A stretch of 64,000 nt of DNA from Candidatus Brocadia pituitae (lineage in GTDB: Bacteria > Planctomycetota > Brocadiia > Brocadiales > Brocadiaceae), in the NCBI GenBank assembly GCA_017347445.1, contig AP021856.1:186001-250000 (forward strand), written 5' to 3'. A program made the translations under genes and the position numbers. Under the pieces are notes generated by a model. The model made no database searches. It was not told the DNA's origin and worked only from the letters and a program-made list of their open reading frames with translations. Positions 1-8,617 of the stretch are shown piece by piece (position 1 is the stretch's first letter; the number at the start of each line of letters is the position of its first letter).

Positions 1-235
1 GCACCTTCTCTACAACATCCTGTATCTCTTCAATGCCAGGTTCGGTTTTTTGCCCTGCATATTTTTTTTCTAAAAACATGGTAACAACGACCGCCAGCTC
101 ATCCGCCAGGGCGCGGTCCTCACCACCCACTGCCTGCGCAGCCTTGAAAATGGCATCAGCGATCTTTTTTTCGTTAAAAGGTACTAATCTTCCGTCGCGT
201 TTTACTACGTGCTCCATTGCTGTTGCTGTGTTCAT
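1..235 (-). CDS. Ribonucleotide reductase, N-terminal ATP-cone (5' part only)
   Basis: The first 78 codons of a gene that runs off the left edge. The product opens MNTATAMEHVVKRDGRLVPF and continues NEKKIADAIFKAAQAVGGEDRA..., the typical ATP-cone that senses dATP/ATP at the front of anaerobic (NrdD) or B12-dependent (NrdJ) ribonucleotide reductases. The start is set by the strong ribosome site GGGGAAGGG just before the ATG at 235. It lies 17 bp downstream of nrdR on the same strand, which fits a repressor-reductase operon. Class II and class III cannot be told apart because the catalytic part is outside the window. Confidence 0.8.
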   Translation of the reverse strand, partial: MNTATAMEHVVKRDGRLVPFNEKKIADAIFKAAQAVGGEDRALADELAVVVTMFLEKKYAGQKTEPGIEEIQDVVEKV

Positions 236-252
236 TTCCCTTCCCCTATGGT

Positions 253-762
253 CTAATGTTGAAGAGATATACTGCGGGAGTCAGTACCCCCATCTTTTTT
301 CTTCTTTTTTTCACCCGTCATGAGCGGCTTCAGCTCATCAATAAATTCTGAGATATCCTTAAACTCCCGATATACTGATGCAAAACGCACATACGCCACT
401 GCATCAAGGATCTTCAGTTTTTGCATCACCAGCGACCCGATGAAACTCGCAGTCACTTCCCGGTCAAACTTGTTGTAAATTTCACGTTCTATTTCATTTA
501 CAATATTTTCCAGTGTGTCGGTCGAAACTGGTCTCTTTTCACATGCCTTCAAAAATCCATTTAATATCTTCTTACGATCAAACGACTCCCGTGTTCCATC
601 TTTCTTAACGACACGCAAAGGACTTTCTTCAATCCGCTCGTAGGTCGTAAAACGGCGACCGCAGCCCAAACATTCCCGTCTTCGTTTAATACTCAGACCA
701 TCCACCGATGTCCTGGAATTAATAACCTTGTCATTGTCTACCTTACAGAATAAACATTGCAT
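253..762 (-). CDS. nrdR: Transcriptional repressor NrdR
   Basis: 169 residues, slightly longer than the usual ~150. Two CxxC pairs (C3/C6 and C31/C34) form the N-terminal zinc ribbon, followed by SIKRRRECLGCGRRFTTYER. From about residue 50 there is an ATP-cone beginning RVVKKDGTRESFDRKKI. NrdR represses ribonucleotide reductase genes in response to nucleotide levels, and the next gene on the strand is a reductase with the same kind of ATP-cone. The C-terminal tail is lysine-rich (GEKKKKKDGG) and probably unstructured. A good promoter is visible upstream, but I found no clear match to the NrdR box next to it. Confidence 0.95.
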   Translation of the reverse strand: MQCLFCKVDNDKVINSRTSVDGLSIKRRRECLGCGRRFTTYERIEESPLRVVKKDGTRESFDRKKILNGFLKACEKRPVSTDTLENIVNEIEREIYNKFDREVTASFIGSLVMQKLKILDAVAYVRFASVYREFKDISEFIDELKPLMTGEKKKKKDGGTDSRSISLQH

Positions 763-847
763 AAAATTTTACAGAAACACCCCTGGAAAACTGGATATTT
801 TGCGCGCACCTGGTTATGCAGGATGGCTATATATATGACGGCCAGAG

Positions 848-875
848 TATATAATATACAATATACATATGTCAA
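848..875 (-). promoter_or_regulatory. Sigma-70 type promoter of nrdR
   Basis: On the minus strand TTGACA (870-875) is followed after 16 bp by TATATA (848-853), about 85 bp before the nrdR start. The spacer and flanks are alternating AT. The region 763-997 otherwise holds no convincing gene. Confidence 0.6.
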
Positions 876-997
876 GGAGATTTTTGAAAAGAGGAAAAAT
901 TCCCGTGATTCAGGGGTTTTCTGACTGCCACTTCCCATTGCACTGCAAAATACGTGACTTAATTCTTTTTCGTCTCATGATTATTTATTCCAGTCTC

Positions 998-1168
998 TTA
1001 TATTTTGCATGCCCTCAATTTTTCTCTTAATTCTTTTTCCCGGTCACTTAGAACTAAGTTGGCGAACTCATTGATCTCTTCCAGCCATGTTAATTTATCC
1101 TCGGTGGATAATTTCATATATTCAATGATTTTTTCATCTTCAAAAGTATAGATAAATCCCTTATCCAT
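998..1168 (-). CDS. Small protein (56 aa) coupled to nucleotidyltransferase
   Basis: Not a recognised family. The product begins MDKGFIYTFEDEKIIEYMKL, contains WLEEINEFANLVLSDREKEL and is predicted to be helical and acidic. The ATG overlaps the last codons and stop of the nucleotidyltransferase gene by 8 bases (1161-1168), so translation is probably coupled. Short proteins of this kind often accompany AbiEii/DUF6036-like nucleotidyltransferases and may act as the partner of a toxin-antitoxin pair; that role is inferred from the overlap and size only. Confidence 0.6.
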   Translation of the reverse strand: MDKGFIYTFEDEKIIEYMKLSTEDKLTWLEEINEFANLVLSDREKELREKLRACKI

Positions 1169-1673
1169 CCGTTTCTCCCATATATTTTCTTACCTTTTTC
1201 AGCATTTCAATGTCGCTTAAATCCTGAGGTCTTCCGCTCAATTCTTTCATCCTTATTATATCATCTACTGATGCCAGATAAACATCTATATCCTTTGCCT
1301 TTTTCACGGTCCTGTTTATAAATGACTTTTCAAAATCCAGTGGATGGACAAGCACAATATCAATCACCTTGTAGTTGTCTTTTTTATGATAAAAACTGAA
1401 TGCCTTAAGATTTTTATTTTCAATCCAGTCCTTCACTTTATCATGATTTGCAAGGTCGTCAGGGTTCACAGGCAGGCGCGGGATAAAACCTAATTCCGTC
1501 AATAGAGAGGTTATCTTGAGGACATTTTCTTTGCCCATAGCGATAACAATGTCAATGTCCTGAGTTACCCGTGGAACACCATAGAGATTGACGGACAAAC
1601 CACCTACGATGAGATATCTGGCCTTGCTCTTATACAACCCTTCCAGTATCTCAAAATAATACATATCAGGCAC
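1161..1673 (-). CDS. Nucleotidyltransferase, AbiEii/DUF6036-like
   Basis: 170 residues with the nucleotidyltransferase core LIVGGLSVNLYGVPRVTQDI: GG at 24-25 and the metal-binding pair D39/D41 (DID), with a possible third acidic residue in KVIDIVLVHP. Such stand-alone transferases modify RNA or protein and are common as toxins of type IV-like systems. The reading frame opens with GTG at 1673, overlapping the 38-codon ORF upstream by 8 bases; an ATG three codons later is an alternative start. The 56-aa gene downstream overlaps by 8 bases as well, so this is a tight three-ORF cassette. The toxin role is inference. Confidence 0.75.
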   Translation of the reverse strand: MPDMYYFEILEGLYKSKARYLIVGGLSVNLYGVPRVTQDIDIVIAMGKENVLKITSLLTELGFIPRLPVNPDDLANHDKVKDWIENKNLKAFSFYHKKDNYKVIDIVLVHPLDFEKSFINRTVKKAKDIDVYLASVDDIIRMKELSGRPQDLSDIEMLKKVRKYMGETDG

Positions 1674-1782
1674 TCCGGATCTTCTTCAAAACCAAATATC
1701 TCTCGTGAGATCCACCAGGCAAGGTTTCAATGACCTTACCCTCAGTCTGCCACATTTCTACTTCCGACATCCTTCTTTCCAT
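1666..1782 (-). CDS. Possible small ORF (38 aa) leading the nucleotidyltransferase cassette
   Basis: ATG at 1782 starts MERRMSEVEMWQTEGKVIET and runs 38 codons to a TGA at 1666-1668. The stop lies inside the first codons of the nucleotidyltransferase, the same 8-base overlap seen at that gene's other end. No family recognised. It could be a leader peptide that couples translation, or a fragment of a larger lost gene. The repeated overlap geometry is the only argument that it is translated. Confidence 0.35.
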   Translation of the reverse strand: MERRMSEVEMWQTEGKVIETLPGGSHERYLVLKKIRSA

Positions 1783-1808
1783 TATATACTTGCTTAAAAT
1801 CTGATGAA

Positions 1809-2138
1809 TCACTTATTCAGCGCGTCAATCTTCGCCGCCAGAATAAAATCACTTTCTGTCAATCCATTGATCTTGTGGGTGTAAATTTTGATCTCCACCT
1901 TTCCCCAAGTAAAGGTGATTACGGGATGGTGCCCCTCCTGCTCGGCGATTTCGCCTACCTTATTCACAAAATCAAGTGCTTTACGAAAGTCGGGAAATTT
2001 AAAGGTCTTCAATAAATGATGCTCTTCTACCACGTCCCAGCCTCCTACTTGCTTCTGCAAGGTTTGAAGCGCTTCGCCTTTTAGGGGTGGCACTCCCCCT
2101 TTACAAGGTACACATGTTTTAGAAGCCAGTTCTGACAT
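1809..2138 (-). CDS. phhB: Pterin-4a-carbinolamine dehydratase
   Basis: 109 residues, the normal size. The active-site signature is EGHHPVITFTWGKVEIKIYT, with H70-H71-P72, W78 and H88 in the family spacing. The enzyme dehydrates 4a-hydroxytetrahydropterin; in bacteria without aromatic hydroxylases it is often linked to pterin or molybdopterin metabolism. The start has a clear ribosome site, GGAGGG, six bases before the ATG. It follows hutU after 29 bp, probably in one transcript. The N-terminal 20 residues carry a CxxC (C9/C12) that is common in one branch of this family. Confidence 0.9.
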   Translation of the reverse strand: MSELASKTCVPCKGGVPPLKGEALQTLQKQVGGWDVVEEHHLLKTFKFPDFRKALDFVNKVGEIAEQEGHHPVITFTWGKVEIKIYTHKINGLTESDFILAAKIDALNK

Positions 2139-2167
2139 AGTAATACCCTCCGTAAAAATTTCAAAAT

Positions 2168-3853
2168 TTATTTTGGTATCTGTACTCCCTTTTCCTCTGT
2201 TACCTGCCTAGCCTCTTCATAACCTGCATCCACATACCTCGCAATGCCAATCCCCGGATCTACGGTTAAAACCCTTTCCAACCTCTCATCTCTTTCTTTT
2301 GTACCATCTGCCACAATGACCATGCCAGCGTGAAGGGAATTGCCAATACCCACACCGCCTCCATGATGAAAACTTACCCAACTGGCGCCGTTTATGGCAT
2401 TCAGGGCAAAATTCATCAACGGCCAGTCGGCAACGGCGTCACTTCCGTCTTTCATGTCTTCCGTCTCGCGATACGGGGACGCCACAGACCCGCAGTCAAG
2501 GTGGTCTCTGCCAATAACTATGGGCGCTTTGACGACACCTTTTCTTACCATGTCATTGATTATTAAACCCATTTTCGCGCGGTCACCGTATCCTAACCAG
2601 CAAATCCTTGCGGGTAGTCCCAGTTGTGGTACTTTTTCTCTGACAAGCTTTATCCATCTTTTCAGAGAGGTGTCATTCGGAAAATTTTGGACAATCGCAT
2701 CATCAATCTTTTCAATATCGGCCTTGTCGCCCGACAAGGCCACCCATCTGAACGGGCCTTTTCCCTGACAAAACAAAGGGCGTATAAATGCAGGCACAAA
2801 ACCCGGATACCAATATCGTCCATCAGAATCCCTCATGGATACGCCTGCCATTTCTGCCTGAGATCTCAGATTGTTGCCGTAGTCAAAGCACACGGCGCCC
2901 TTGCGTTGCATGTCTAAGATAGCTTTTGCATGGTCGACTATGGCGTCCAACACCTTTTCCTTATAAGCCCGCTTATTCTTTTCCCTGAGTTTGTCGAGTT
3001 CCTTTACCTCACCAACCGGCACATAAGACATCAGGTCATGAGCAGAGGTTTGATCCGTTACTACATCGGGAATAATGTCCCGTTTCACTAGTTCCGGGTG
3101 GATTTCTGCAGCGTTTCCCACCAGACCAACCGACAACGGCAATTGCCGGGATTTGGCGTCGAGAACCCACTGAAGCGCCTCGTCGAGACTGTTTGTCATC
3201 TTATCACAATACCCCTCTCTGACCTTTTTCTCTATGCGCTCTTTCCGTACCTCTATACACAGAATTGTTCCCTCATTCATGGTAACAGCCAGTGGTTGTG
3301 CACTGCTCATGCCTCCCATGCCTGCCGTGAGCACAAATTTACCTTTCAGAGATTCAGCATTGAATGCCTTTTTGGCGAGGGCGGCAAAGGTTTCATATGT
3401 CCCCTGCAAGATACCCTGCGTCCCAATATAGATCCAGCTCCCTGCGGCCATCTGTCCATACATGGTAAGTCCCATTTCATCATAGGTATCAAAGACATCC
3501 TGTTTTGCCCATGCAGGGACCAGGTTTGAGTTTGCAATGACCACGCGCGGCGCCCATTCGTGAGTCCTGGCAACATATACCGGCTTGCCCGATTGTATGC
3601 ACAACGTCTCATCTTTTTTCAGGGTTTTCAGGACATTTACGATCCTCTCGTATTCCTTCCAATTCCTTGCAGCACGGCCTGTGCCCCCATAGACAATGAG
3701 TTCTTCCGGCTGGATGGCCACCTCTGGATCAAGGTTGTTCATCAACATCCGCAAGGCCGCTTCACTATCCCAGTTGTTGCACGCAAGGGTAGTTCCCCTT
3801 GCCGCCTTGATAGGGGTCTGCGGTCTACATTCGTAAAACATCGGTCGTATCAT
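2168..3853 (-). CDS. hutU: Urocanate hydratase
   Basis: About 561 residues when started at the ATG at 3853 ([20 protein letters not shown]), which has the ribosome site AAAGGGAT; a longer frame to 3883 adds ten hydrophobic residues with no good ribosome site. Family marks are [31 protein letters not shown], the NAD-contacting region, [14 protein letters not shown] with the active-site cysteine context, and [15 protein letters not shown]. The enzyme adds water to urocanate in histidine breakdown. No other hut gene is in view, so it is an isolated member of the pathway here, apparently co-transcribed with the pterin dehydratase. Confidence 0.95.
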   Translation of the reverse strand: MIRPMFYECRPQTPIKAARGTTLACNNWDSEAALRMLMNNLDPEVAIQPEELIVYGGTGRAARNWKEYERIVNVLKTLKKDETLCIQSGKPVYVARTHEWAPRVVIANSNLVPAWAKQDVFDTYDEMGLTMYGQMAAGSWIYIGTQGILQGTYETFAALAKKAFNAESLKGKFVLTAGMGGMSSAQPLAVTMNEGTILCIEVRKERIEKKVREGYCDKMTNSLDEALQWVLDAKSRQLPLSVGLVGNAAEIHPELVKRDIIPDVVTDQTSAHDLMSYVPVGEVKELDKLREKNKRAYKEKVLDAIVDHAKAILDMQRKGAVCFDYGNNLRSQAEMAGVSMRDSDGRYWYPGFVPAFIRPLFCQGKGPFRWVALSGDKADIEKIDDAIVQNFPNDTSLKRWIKLVREKVPQLGLPARICWLGYGDRAKMGLIINDMVRKGVVKAPIVIGRDHLDCGSVASPYRETEDMKDGSDAVADWPLMNFALNAINGASWVSFHHGGGVGIGNSLHAGMVIVADGTKERDERLERVLTVDPGIGIARYVDAGYEEARQVTEEKGVQIPK

Positions 3854-3942
3854 AGATAGGTATCCCTTTAGAAAACAGAGCACGGATTTTTCAGAATCAG
3901 TATTGTCTGAATTCGTCTGTGTTGAAAAAATAAAATTTATCC

Positions 3943-4110
3943 CTATACCTCAGGCAGGAATTTGGCCAGTTCCTGCATCCACTTCCAGGTTTCGTTCTTT
4001 ATATCTTCCGCCTCAACGCCGTCCTTGAATGAGTCTTCATTGTCCTCAATAAAGCAATAAATCTTTCCTAAAAACTCTTTCAGTTCGGCTACTTGTTTTA
4101 AGATATCCAT
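3943..4110 (-). CDS. Small acidic protein (55 aa), unknown
   Basis: [20 protein letters not shown]... ends [13 protein letters not shown]. Acidic, helical and without a signal or membrane segment. The start at 4110 is chosen because GGAGGA stands eight bases upstream; the in-frame extension to 4182 lacks a ribosome site. It lies between the multihaem cytochrome gene and hutU. No family recognised. Confidence 0.55.
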   Translation of the reverse strand: MDILKQVAELKEFLGKIYCFIEDNEDSFKDGVEAEDIKNETWKWMQELAKFLPEV

Positions 4111-4273
4111 AAATTCTATTCCTCCAAAAATAATGAAAAAGACCTTTGCTTTGCCGGGTATATTAAAGCACAAAAATGCCAAAAAAACAAAAATATAGTC
4201 TCTGCATAAAAAGAACTACTTTCAGGGATGTTTTTTGCAATGCCGCAAGGAAGAATGAATCGTTTTAGAGGAA

Positions 4274-5299
4274 TTACCGCTGATGACAAACGGTACACGC
4301 AATCCCCATCGGATTGAGATGTGGCGGCTCACCGGCCCTGCCTATGGGGTGGCAACCAGCCTGAGTGCAATTTCCGGCAAAGGGGGGATGTGGTGAATCT
4401 ATTGCAGAGGGATGCGTTGGGGTGGGATGGCATACCGTGCAATTGACCATTGAAATGGGGAAATGGCAATTGACACAATGGCGGTTTCTGGTATTTTCTC
4501 CGCCCCACGAAGCGTTATGGCTTAACGGCGTTGTGCTCTCATGGCAGCGCACACAAAAATCCTCCTGATGGCATACGCTGCATTTCTTCCGTTCCCATGA
4601 TGCTGCAAACCCATGGGTCTTTCTGCGCCAGGTGTTATTGTGATTTCTCGGTTTTTGATCCTGATGACAGTTGATACACCAGTAATTATCATTATGGCAC
4701 CGGTTACAGTACTCCTGATTGTAATAGAACTCGCTTCCATGTTTTAATATCCATCGGGGATCATCGTGATTTACCCACCGGTCTTCATGATAGAGTGGCA
4801 TCCGATTCTTTTTAATATGCTTGTGACAAACGTTACACGCGATCTTTTCTTTCCCCCGTTCTTTGTGACACGGAATGCAGGAGCCAAACATATCCGGGAT
4901 AAGGTCCTGGGTAATTGCGTCACTTGTCTCAATACCCGCATGACACTGGTTGCAGGCCACATTATTTTCCAAATGTACCTTATGGGTAAATTTTAAATCC
5001 CGATATTTTTTCGGGATATTATGCTTTACCTTTATTTCCATGCCCGGTTTTGTGTGGCACAACAAACATGATTCAGGATTGCTGGTATCAAAATTTTTCA
5101 TATGGCAGGCGAGACATTTTGCCATCTTGGGCCATGTAGGCTCGAGAGTCTCCCTATAAGAGTGGCACATATTACAGTCTTTTAAACCCCTCTTCATATG
5201 CCTGGCGTGGCTGAAATGTATCTCCGACTCTTTACAGCCACCCAGCATCGTAAAGGTAACAAAAGTTACGATAGAAATGAGATAATAGATTTTTTTCAT
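4274..5299 (-). CDS. Multihaem c-type cytochrome, lipoprotein (14 haem motifs)
   Basis: 341 residues with a lipoprotein signal (MKKIYYLISIVTFVTFTMLG followed by GC, cysteine 22), so it should be anchored to a membrane outside the cytoplasm. I count 13 CXXCH motifs (CNMCH, CLACH, CLLCH, CNQCH, CIPCH, CNVCH, CNRCH, CINCH, CSVCH, CVRCH, CVNCH, CTVCH, CTVCH) plus one CX4CH (CTQAGCH near residue 315). Many extra histidines (HARH, HKVH) can serve as distal ligands. It follows the beta-barrel gene after ~117 bp containing a long palindrome. The pair could form a porin-cytochrome route across the outer membrane; that is inference. The exact family is not recognised. Confidence 0.9.
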   Translation of the reverse strand: MKKIYYLISIVTFVTFTMLGGCKESEIHFSHARHMKRGLKDCNMCHSYRETLEPTWPKMAKCLACHMKNFDTSNPESCLLCHTKPGMEIKVKHNIPKKYRDLKFTHKVHLENNVACNQCHAGIETSDAITQDLIPDMFGSCIPCHKERGKEKIACNVCHKHIKKNRMPLYHEDRWVNHDDPRWILKHGSEFYYNQEYCNRCHNDNYWCINCHQDQKPRNHNNTWRRKTHGFAASWERKKCSVCHQEDFCVRCHESTTPLSHNASWGGENTRNRHCVNCHFPISMVNCTVCHPTPTHPSAIDSPHPPFAGNCTQAGCHPIGRAGEPPHLNPMGIACTVCHQR

Positions 5300-5333
5300 C
5301 CAAAAATACCGTTAACCCAAGGAATTTCAATCA

Positions 5334-5373
5334 CCCCCCATAATCCCCCCGTTTACGGGGGGATTATGGGGGG
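5334..5373. repeat. Perfect 18-bp stem palindrome, C-rich/G-rich
   Basis: Left arm 5334-5351 (six C, ATAAT, six C, G), loop TTTA, right arm 5356-5373 is the exact reverse complement. It sits between the beta-barrel gene and the cytochrome gene. It has no U-run on the transcribed strand, so it looks more like a dispersed palindrome than a classic terminator, although it could stabilise or attenuate the transcript. Confidence 0.7.
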
Positions 5374-5416
5374 AAAGTCGCCGAAGGCCTAATTCGAACA
5401 TCCGAGTCTGACAACG

Positions 5417-6814
5417 TTAGAAATTAACACTATAAGAAAGCAAGAGTTGATGAAATTTATCCGGTTCTGTGTCGCTTATTTCAGACGTCCATCGCATCGT
5501 TATATCAGATTGTTTTGTTAGTAAATATTTAAGCCTGAGATAATACGTGCGGACATCGATCTTTTGCTCAATATCCCTTGTGTACTCATTATCCAGGATC
5601 GTCTGCAGATCGTTGCTTCCAACAAAATTGTACTTATAGATAGAATAGCTCGTGCCAACACCCACGTCAAACTTCCCAAATTTTTTGTCATAGTCAACAC
5701 CAAGGTCTATCGTATGATCAATACCCTTCACGTTCCAATATTCTACGGTAAAGGCTGCTTTGGATGCTTGTAAAAGGACATTATTCACGGCGAATGAAAA
5801 AAACGTCCTGTTATAGTCGCGATTGAAGGCGTCTTCATCATCTTTGTCTATCACACGCCTATAATCATAACCGCCGGACATACCAAACTTTTCTCCCAAA
5901 TCCTTATATCCCGTGATGCTGATGAGTTCAAAAGGCTCCAGAGTTCCCAGGAGTTGATAGAAAGGAGAAATGTTGTTGCTCTGCTCACCTAATGAATGAA
6001 TGAACCGGTAATATGACACCTGAATGTTTGCATTCCAGTCGAACTTATCCCATGATAATTTGACCAGGAAATCCTTTGGCAACGTGTTCAGGAGGGTATA
6101 TCGTCCATAAAAATTAAAATCATCACAAATCTTTTGCCACAGATTCAGCCCCACCTCATCATCGGCAAACTCGTCGTCAATAATACGAACGTAATCCAGG
6201 GTTGTGCGGGTATCCACAAAAGGCCGGAAGGCCACCCCGCTTCCTGCAACGGTATCAAAATAGGTGCTCGAATATTGTGAAACCCTTAGACCGCCGAAGA
6301 TATAGCTTTCAACAGGGCCAATGTGCTGTTCGTACTTTGCCCCATCAAAGAGAATATTTTCAATAGAGTATACATACTGACGGCCGAGGCGAAGATTGGA
6401 CTTATCAATGACAAGATTCTTGATATCAGCGTACAAATAATACATACGCCCATTGTATTGATGGTCGTAACTGTCAAGAATATCCCGAAAAGCACTGGAC
6501 TCAGGCTCTCTTCCGTCGAGGTCGGCAGAAAATCTTCCTGAACCTGATATGGTTACCTTATCATGGAAAAGAGGTTTTGTCTTAAACCGGAGATAGTCAT
6601 AGGTATCGTGATCCTCGTCACTACCGTCCGCCCAACGGCCTTCATATTGTGCCCGAAAATTTCCTGAAATAAAATCTTTATAGGTAAAGCCCGACTCACT
6701 TACACCCGTTATGATATCAGCAGCGTTCTCGGTCGATGCAAAAAGAATAACAGGAAGCAAGATGTTCCCCAGGATGAAAATTACTGTGATCTTTAACATG
6801 AACAAACGCATCAC
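5417..6814 (-). CDS. Outer-membrane beta-barrel protein (porin-like)
   Basis: 465 residues with a signal peptide (MMRLFMLKITVIFILGNILL...FAS) and a C-terminus LLLSYSVNF ending in phenylalanine, the usual barrel-assembly signal. The body alternates short polar turns with strands rich in Y, F and R (for example NLRLGRQYVY, FNFYGRYTLL, TYYLRLKYLL). Specific family not certain; it resembles barrels with alternating Y/F strands found next to multihaem cytochromes. Placed directly before the 14-haem lipoprotein gene on the same strand. Size is compatible with the barrel of a porin-cytochrome complex, but it could also be a simple porin. Confidence 0.75.
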   Translation of the reverse strand: MMRLFMLKITVIFILGNILLPVILFASTENAADIITGVSESGFTYKDFISGNFRAQYEGRWADGSDEDHDTYDYLRFKTKPLFHDKVTISGSGRFSADLDGREPESSAFRDILDSYDHQYNGRMYYLYADIKNLVIDKSNLRLGRQYVYSIENILFDGAKYEQHIGPVESYIFGGLRVSQYSSTYFDTVAGSGVAFRPFVDTRTTLDYVRIIDDEFADDEVGLNLWQKICDDFNFYGRYTLLNTLPKDFLVKLSWDKFDWNANIQVSYYRFIHSLGEQSNNISPFYQLLGTLEPFELISITGYKDLGEKFGMSGGYDYRRVIDKDDEDAFNRDYNRTFFSFAVNNVLLQASKAAFTVEYWNVKGIDHTIDLGVDYDKKFGKFDVGVGTSYSIYKYNFVGSNDLQTILDNEYTRDIEQKIDVRTYYLRLKYLLTKQSDITMRWTSEISDTEPDKFHQLLLSYSVNF

Positions 6815-6901
6815 GATTTCATTTCACCTGTCTGCAGAAGGGTGCATTCCCAATTTTTTGTAAATCGCTGACATATTGTATCGCAAATATCTTGCATGAT
6901 T

Positions 6902-6934
6902 AACCCTGACAGGGTTTGGAGCCCTGTCAGGGTT
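6902..6934. repeat. Dispersed palindrome, AACCCTGACAGGG type (copy 1)
   Basis: 13-bp arms (6902-6914 and 6922-6934) around a 7-base loop. A second copy with 15-bp arms is at 31036-31068. No gene is disrupted here. The interval 6815-6991 holds nothing else that I can identify. Confidence 0.7.
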
Positions 6935-6991
6935 GTTTTTCCAGATCCCATTACGATTGCAAAAAAACGGGAATGCTCCCCCCCTGCAGAA

Positions 6992-7606
6992 TCAATCAGG
7001 ATTATCTGCAGAAGTTTTTAGGAAAGATACAGATTGTATCTGTTTTGTCTTTGTGTAGATGAAATCTCCCGTGGGATTACCATCGCCGTCTGCTTCATTT
7101 CCAGCGGCATAAAAGGTTATTGGGCCGGTTTTGTCTAAGGGGGACTTCCACCTAACCCTCCACGTCTTCTTTTTATTGCCGGCAGCCGTATGCTCTATAT
7201 ATTTACCCTTGTCCTCTTTTCTTAATCCTCTGGATTTATCGTTTGGGGAGATGACGCGAGTAAATTTCCCCGTCTTTTTAAATTTCCCAACCCTGTTATC
7301 ATGCGCATCCAATGCCGTCATCTCAAACCCGTGAAACGTTCCGGCTGATTCTGCAAATGAAATTTCTAGTTCGATGAATTTGCCGGGAATATATGTGCCA
7401 GCCCCGGTAATTAAAAATTTTGCTTCTCCTGAATTGAGTTCGAATGAATTATGACAGCCGGTATCATGGCAGGTGCCTTCGTCGCCGGGGGCGCCTGCCC
7501 GGTAAGCTGGCGGTCCACCCGACCAGGCATAGAGAACGTTTGTGAACAAGCTATACATTATAAAACCTGTTGTAATACCAGCCACAAATTTTCTGACACA
7601 CTTCAT
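6992..7606 (-). CDS. Exported Reeler/choice-of-anchor-V type protein with CX4CH motif (paralogue 1)
   Basis: 204 residues with a signal peptide ending near VLYAWSGG. Then comes GGPPAYRAGAPGDEGTCHDT followed by GCHN, giving CHDTGCH, a CX4CH arrangement instead of the usual CXXCH. The rest (about 55-190) is a beta-sandwich with GKFIELEISFAESAGTFHGF and WRVRWKSP...ITFYAAGNEADGDG, as in Reeler/choice-of-anchor-V proteins that often carry one c-type haem site. It is about half identical by eye to the 8618-9220 protein. Whether haem is attached to CX4CH needs proof. It is located outside the cytoplasm. Confidence 0.75.
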   Translation of the reverse strand: MKCVRKFVAGITTGFIMYSLFTNVLYAWSGGPPAYRAGAPGDEGTCHDTGCHNSFELNSGEAKFLITGAGTYIPGKFIELEISFAESAGTFHGFEMTALDAHDNRVGKFKKTGKFTRVISPNDKSRGLRKEDKGKYIEHTAAGNKKKTWRVRWKSPLDKTGPITFYAAGNEADGDGNPTGDFIYTKTKQIQSVSFLKTSADNPD

Positions 7607-7750
7607 AAAGATCCCTCCTTTTTTCGCTAAAACTACCTAGCGCGGCTACACCGCAACCAAAGCTTTAAAACCGTCTTCCAATAGTGTGTATTTGATTTTT
7701 TTAAAGTGGAATCCTAACCACTGGAACCATACACGACAGAGGAGGACGGC

Positions 7751-8367
7751 AATGGAAAAGTTTCTTGTGCGGTATCATAGCAAAATCACGGGGATACTTT
7801 CAACCTTTAATCGAATGATATTTAAAAGGCATATTTTGCCATTTTTCCAAGAGAGCAATGGACATTATTATTTGTTTCAGGAGAAGATATTGTTTAAGGA
7901 TTTCGGGACGTATGCGAAGAAGGTATCAGAGGTAATTAAGGATAATGCAAGAGAGCTACCGGCAAAGCCTTCTTGAGATCTACCCTGAACCGGTAGAACA
8001 TGCCTTAGTGAACTTCAATGCCGCTGACGTCATGGTCTTTTTGGGGAGAAAGTTAACGGGTAACTTTCAAGGAGGGATTATAACGGATACGAAAAAGAGG
8101 CCACAAGGGGTTCACATGAAACACCGCATGAAGAAAAATTCTCTGAAGATGTATGATAAGTGGAGTGTCTTAGGAGTGGAGACGACCATGAATAACCCCC
8201 GAGAATTTAAGATATACCGTAAGGTAGAGCGGTGTGGAAAAAAAGTCATGAGATGGATACCGATGGGCAAGGGCGTATTCAATCTTTACCGGTATGCTGA
8301 AGTATCAAAAATTGTCAACGAGCGTTATCTGGAGGCATTGTCTGTTCTCATACCCCTGAACGTTTGA
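7751..8367 (+). pseudogene. Decayed transposon-associated gene (MEKFLVRYHSKITG family), internally deleted
   Basis: The N-terminal part MEKFLVRYHSKITGILSTFN... (7751-7976) and a C-terminal part in another frame from about 7945 (IYPEPVEHALVNFNAADVMV followed by FLGRKLTGNFQGG, then KKRPQGVHMKHRMKKNSLKM) match the two ends of a ~450-aa protein family that I recall as multi-copy in planctomycete genomes. The middle, roughly 200 residues, is missing and the junction is out of frame; the far C-terminus also seems short. It is the only rightward gene between the two leftward Reeler-like paralogues and probably inserted there. The family's function is unknown to me. Confidence 0.65.
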
Positions 8368-8617
8368 GCCGTTTTAAAAGAAAGACTTTCCAGTGCTTCT
8401 AAAAAATGTTGCCTAAAAACTTCCTAAAAAAAGAATTTTTTACAGAGTAATACTGTAGTTGCTTCGATTTTGAATACCGCATGATACAAGCGATTTTCTG
8501 GCGCAGACCCTTACCTGGGACAAAGATGTTGCTTGTACAAGACGATTTTTAAGAAAATCCTGATCCGGATGAGGACACCAATTTTTGTTTGCTCACCATC
8601 GTGTCTCTTATTGAAAA

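Noticed and set aside
820-860. NrdR box in the nrdR promoter
   Set aside because: Only the AT core resembles the consensus; the outer ACAC/GTGT parts are missing.
738-938. 66-codon frame upstream of nrdR
   Set aside because: It overlaps nrdR and its promoter, has no ribosome site and no protein-like composition.
1666-1782. IF-1 relic in the 38-aa ORF (EGKVIETLP resembles the IF-1 front)
   Set aside because: Similarity stops after nine residues and the remainder has no OB-fold pattern.
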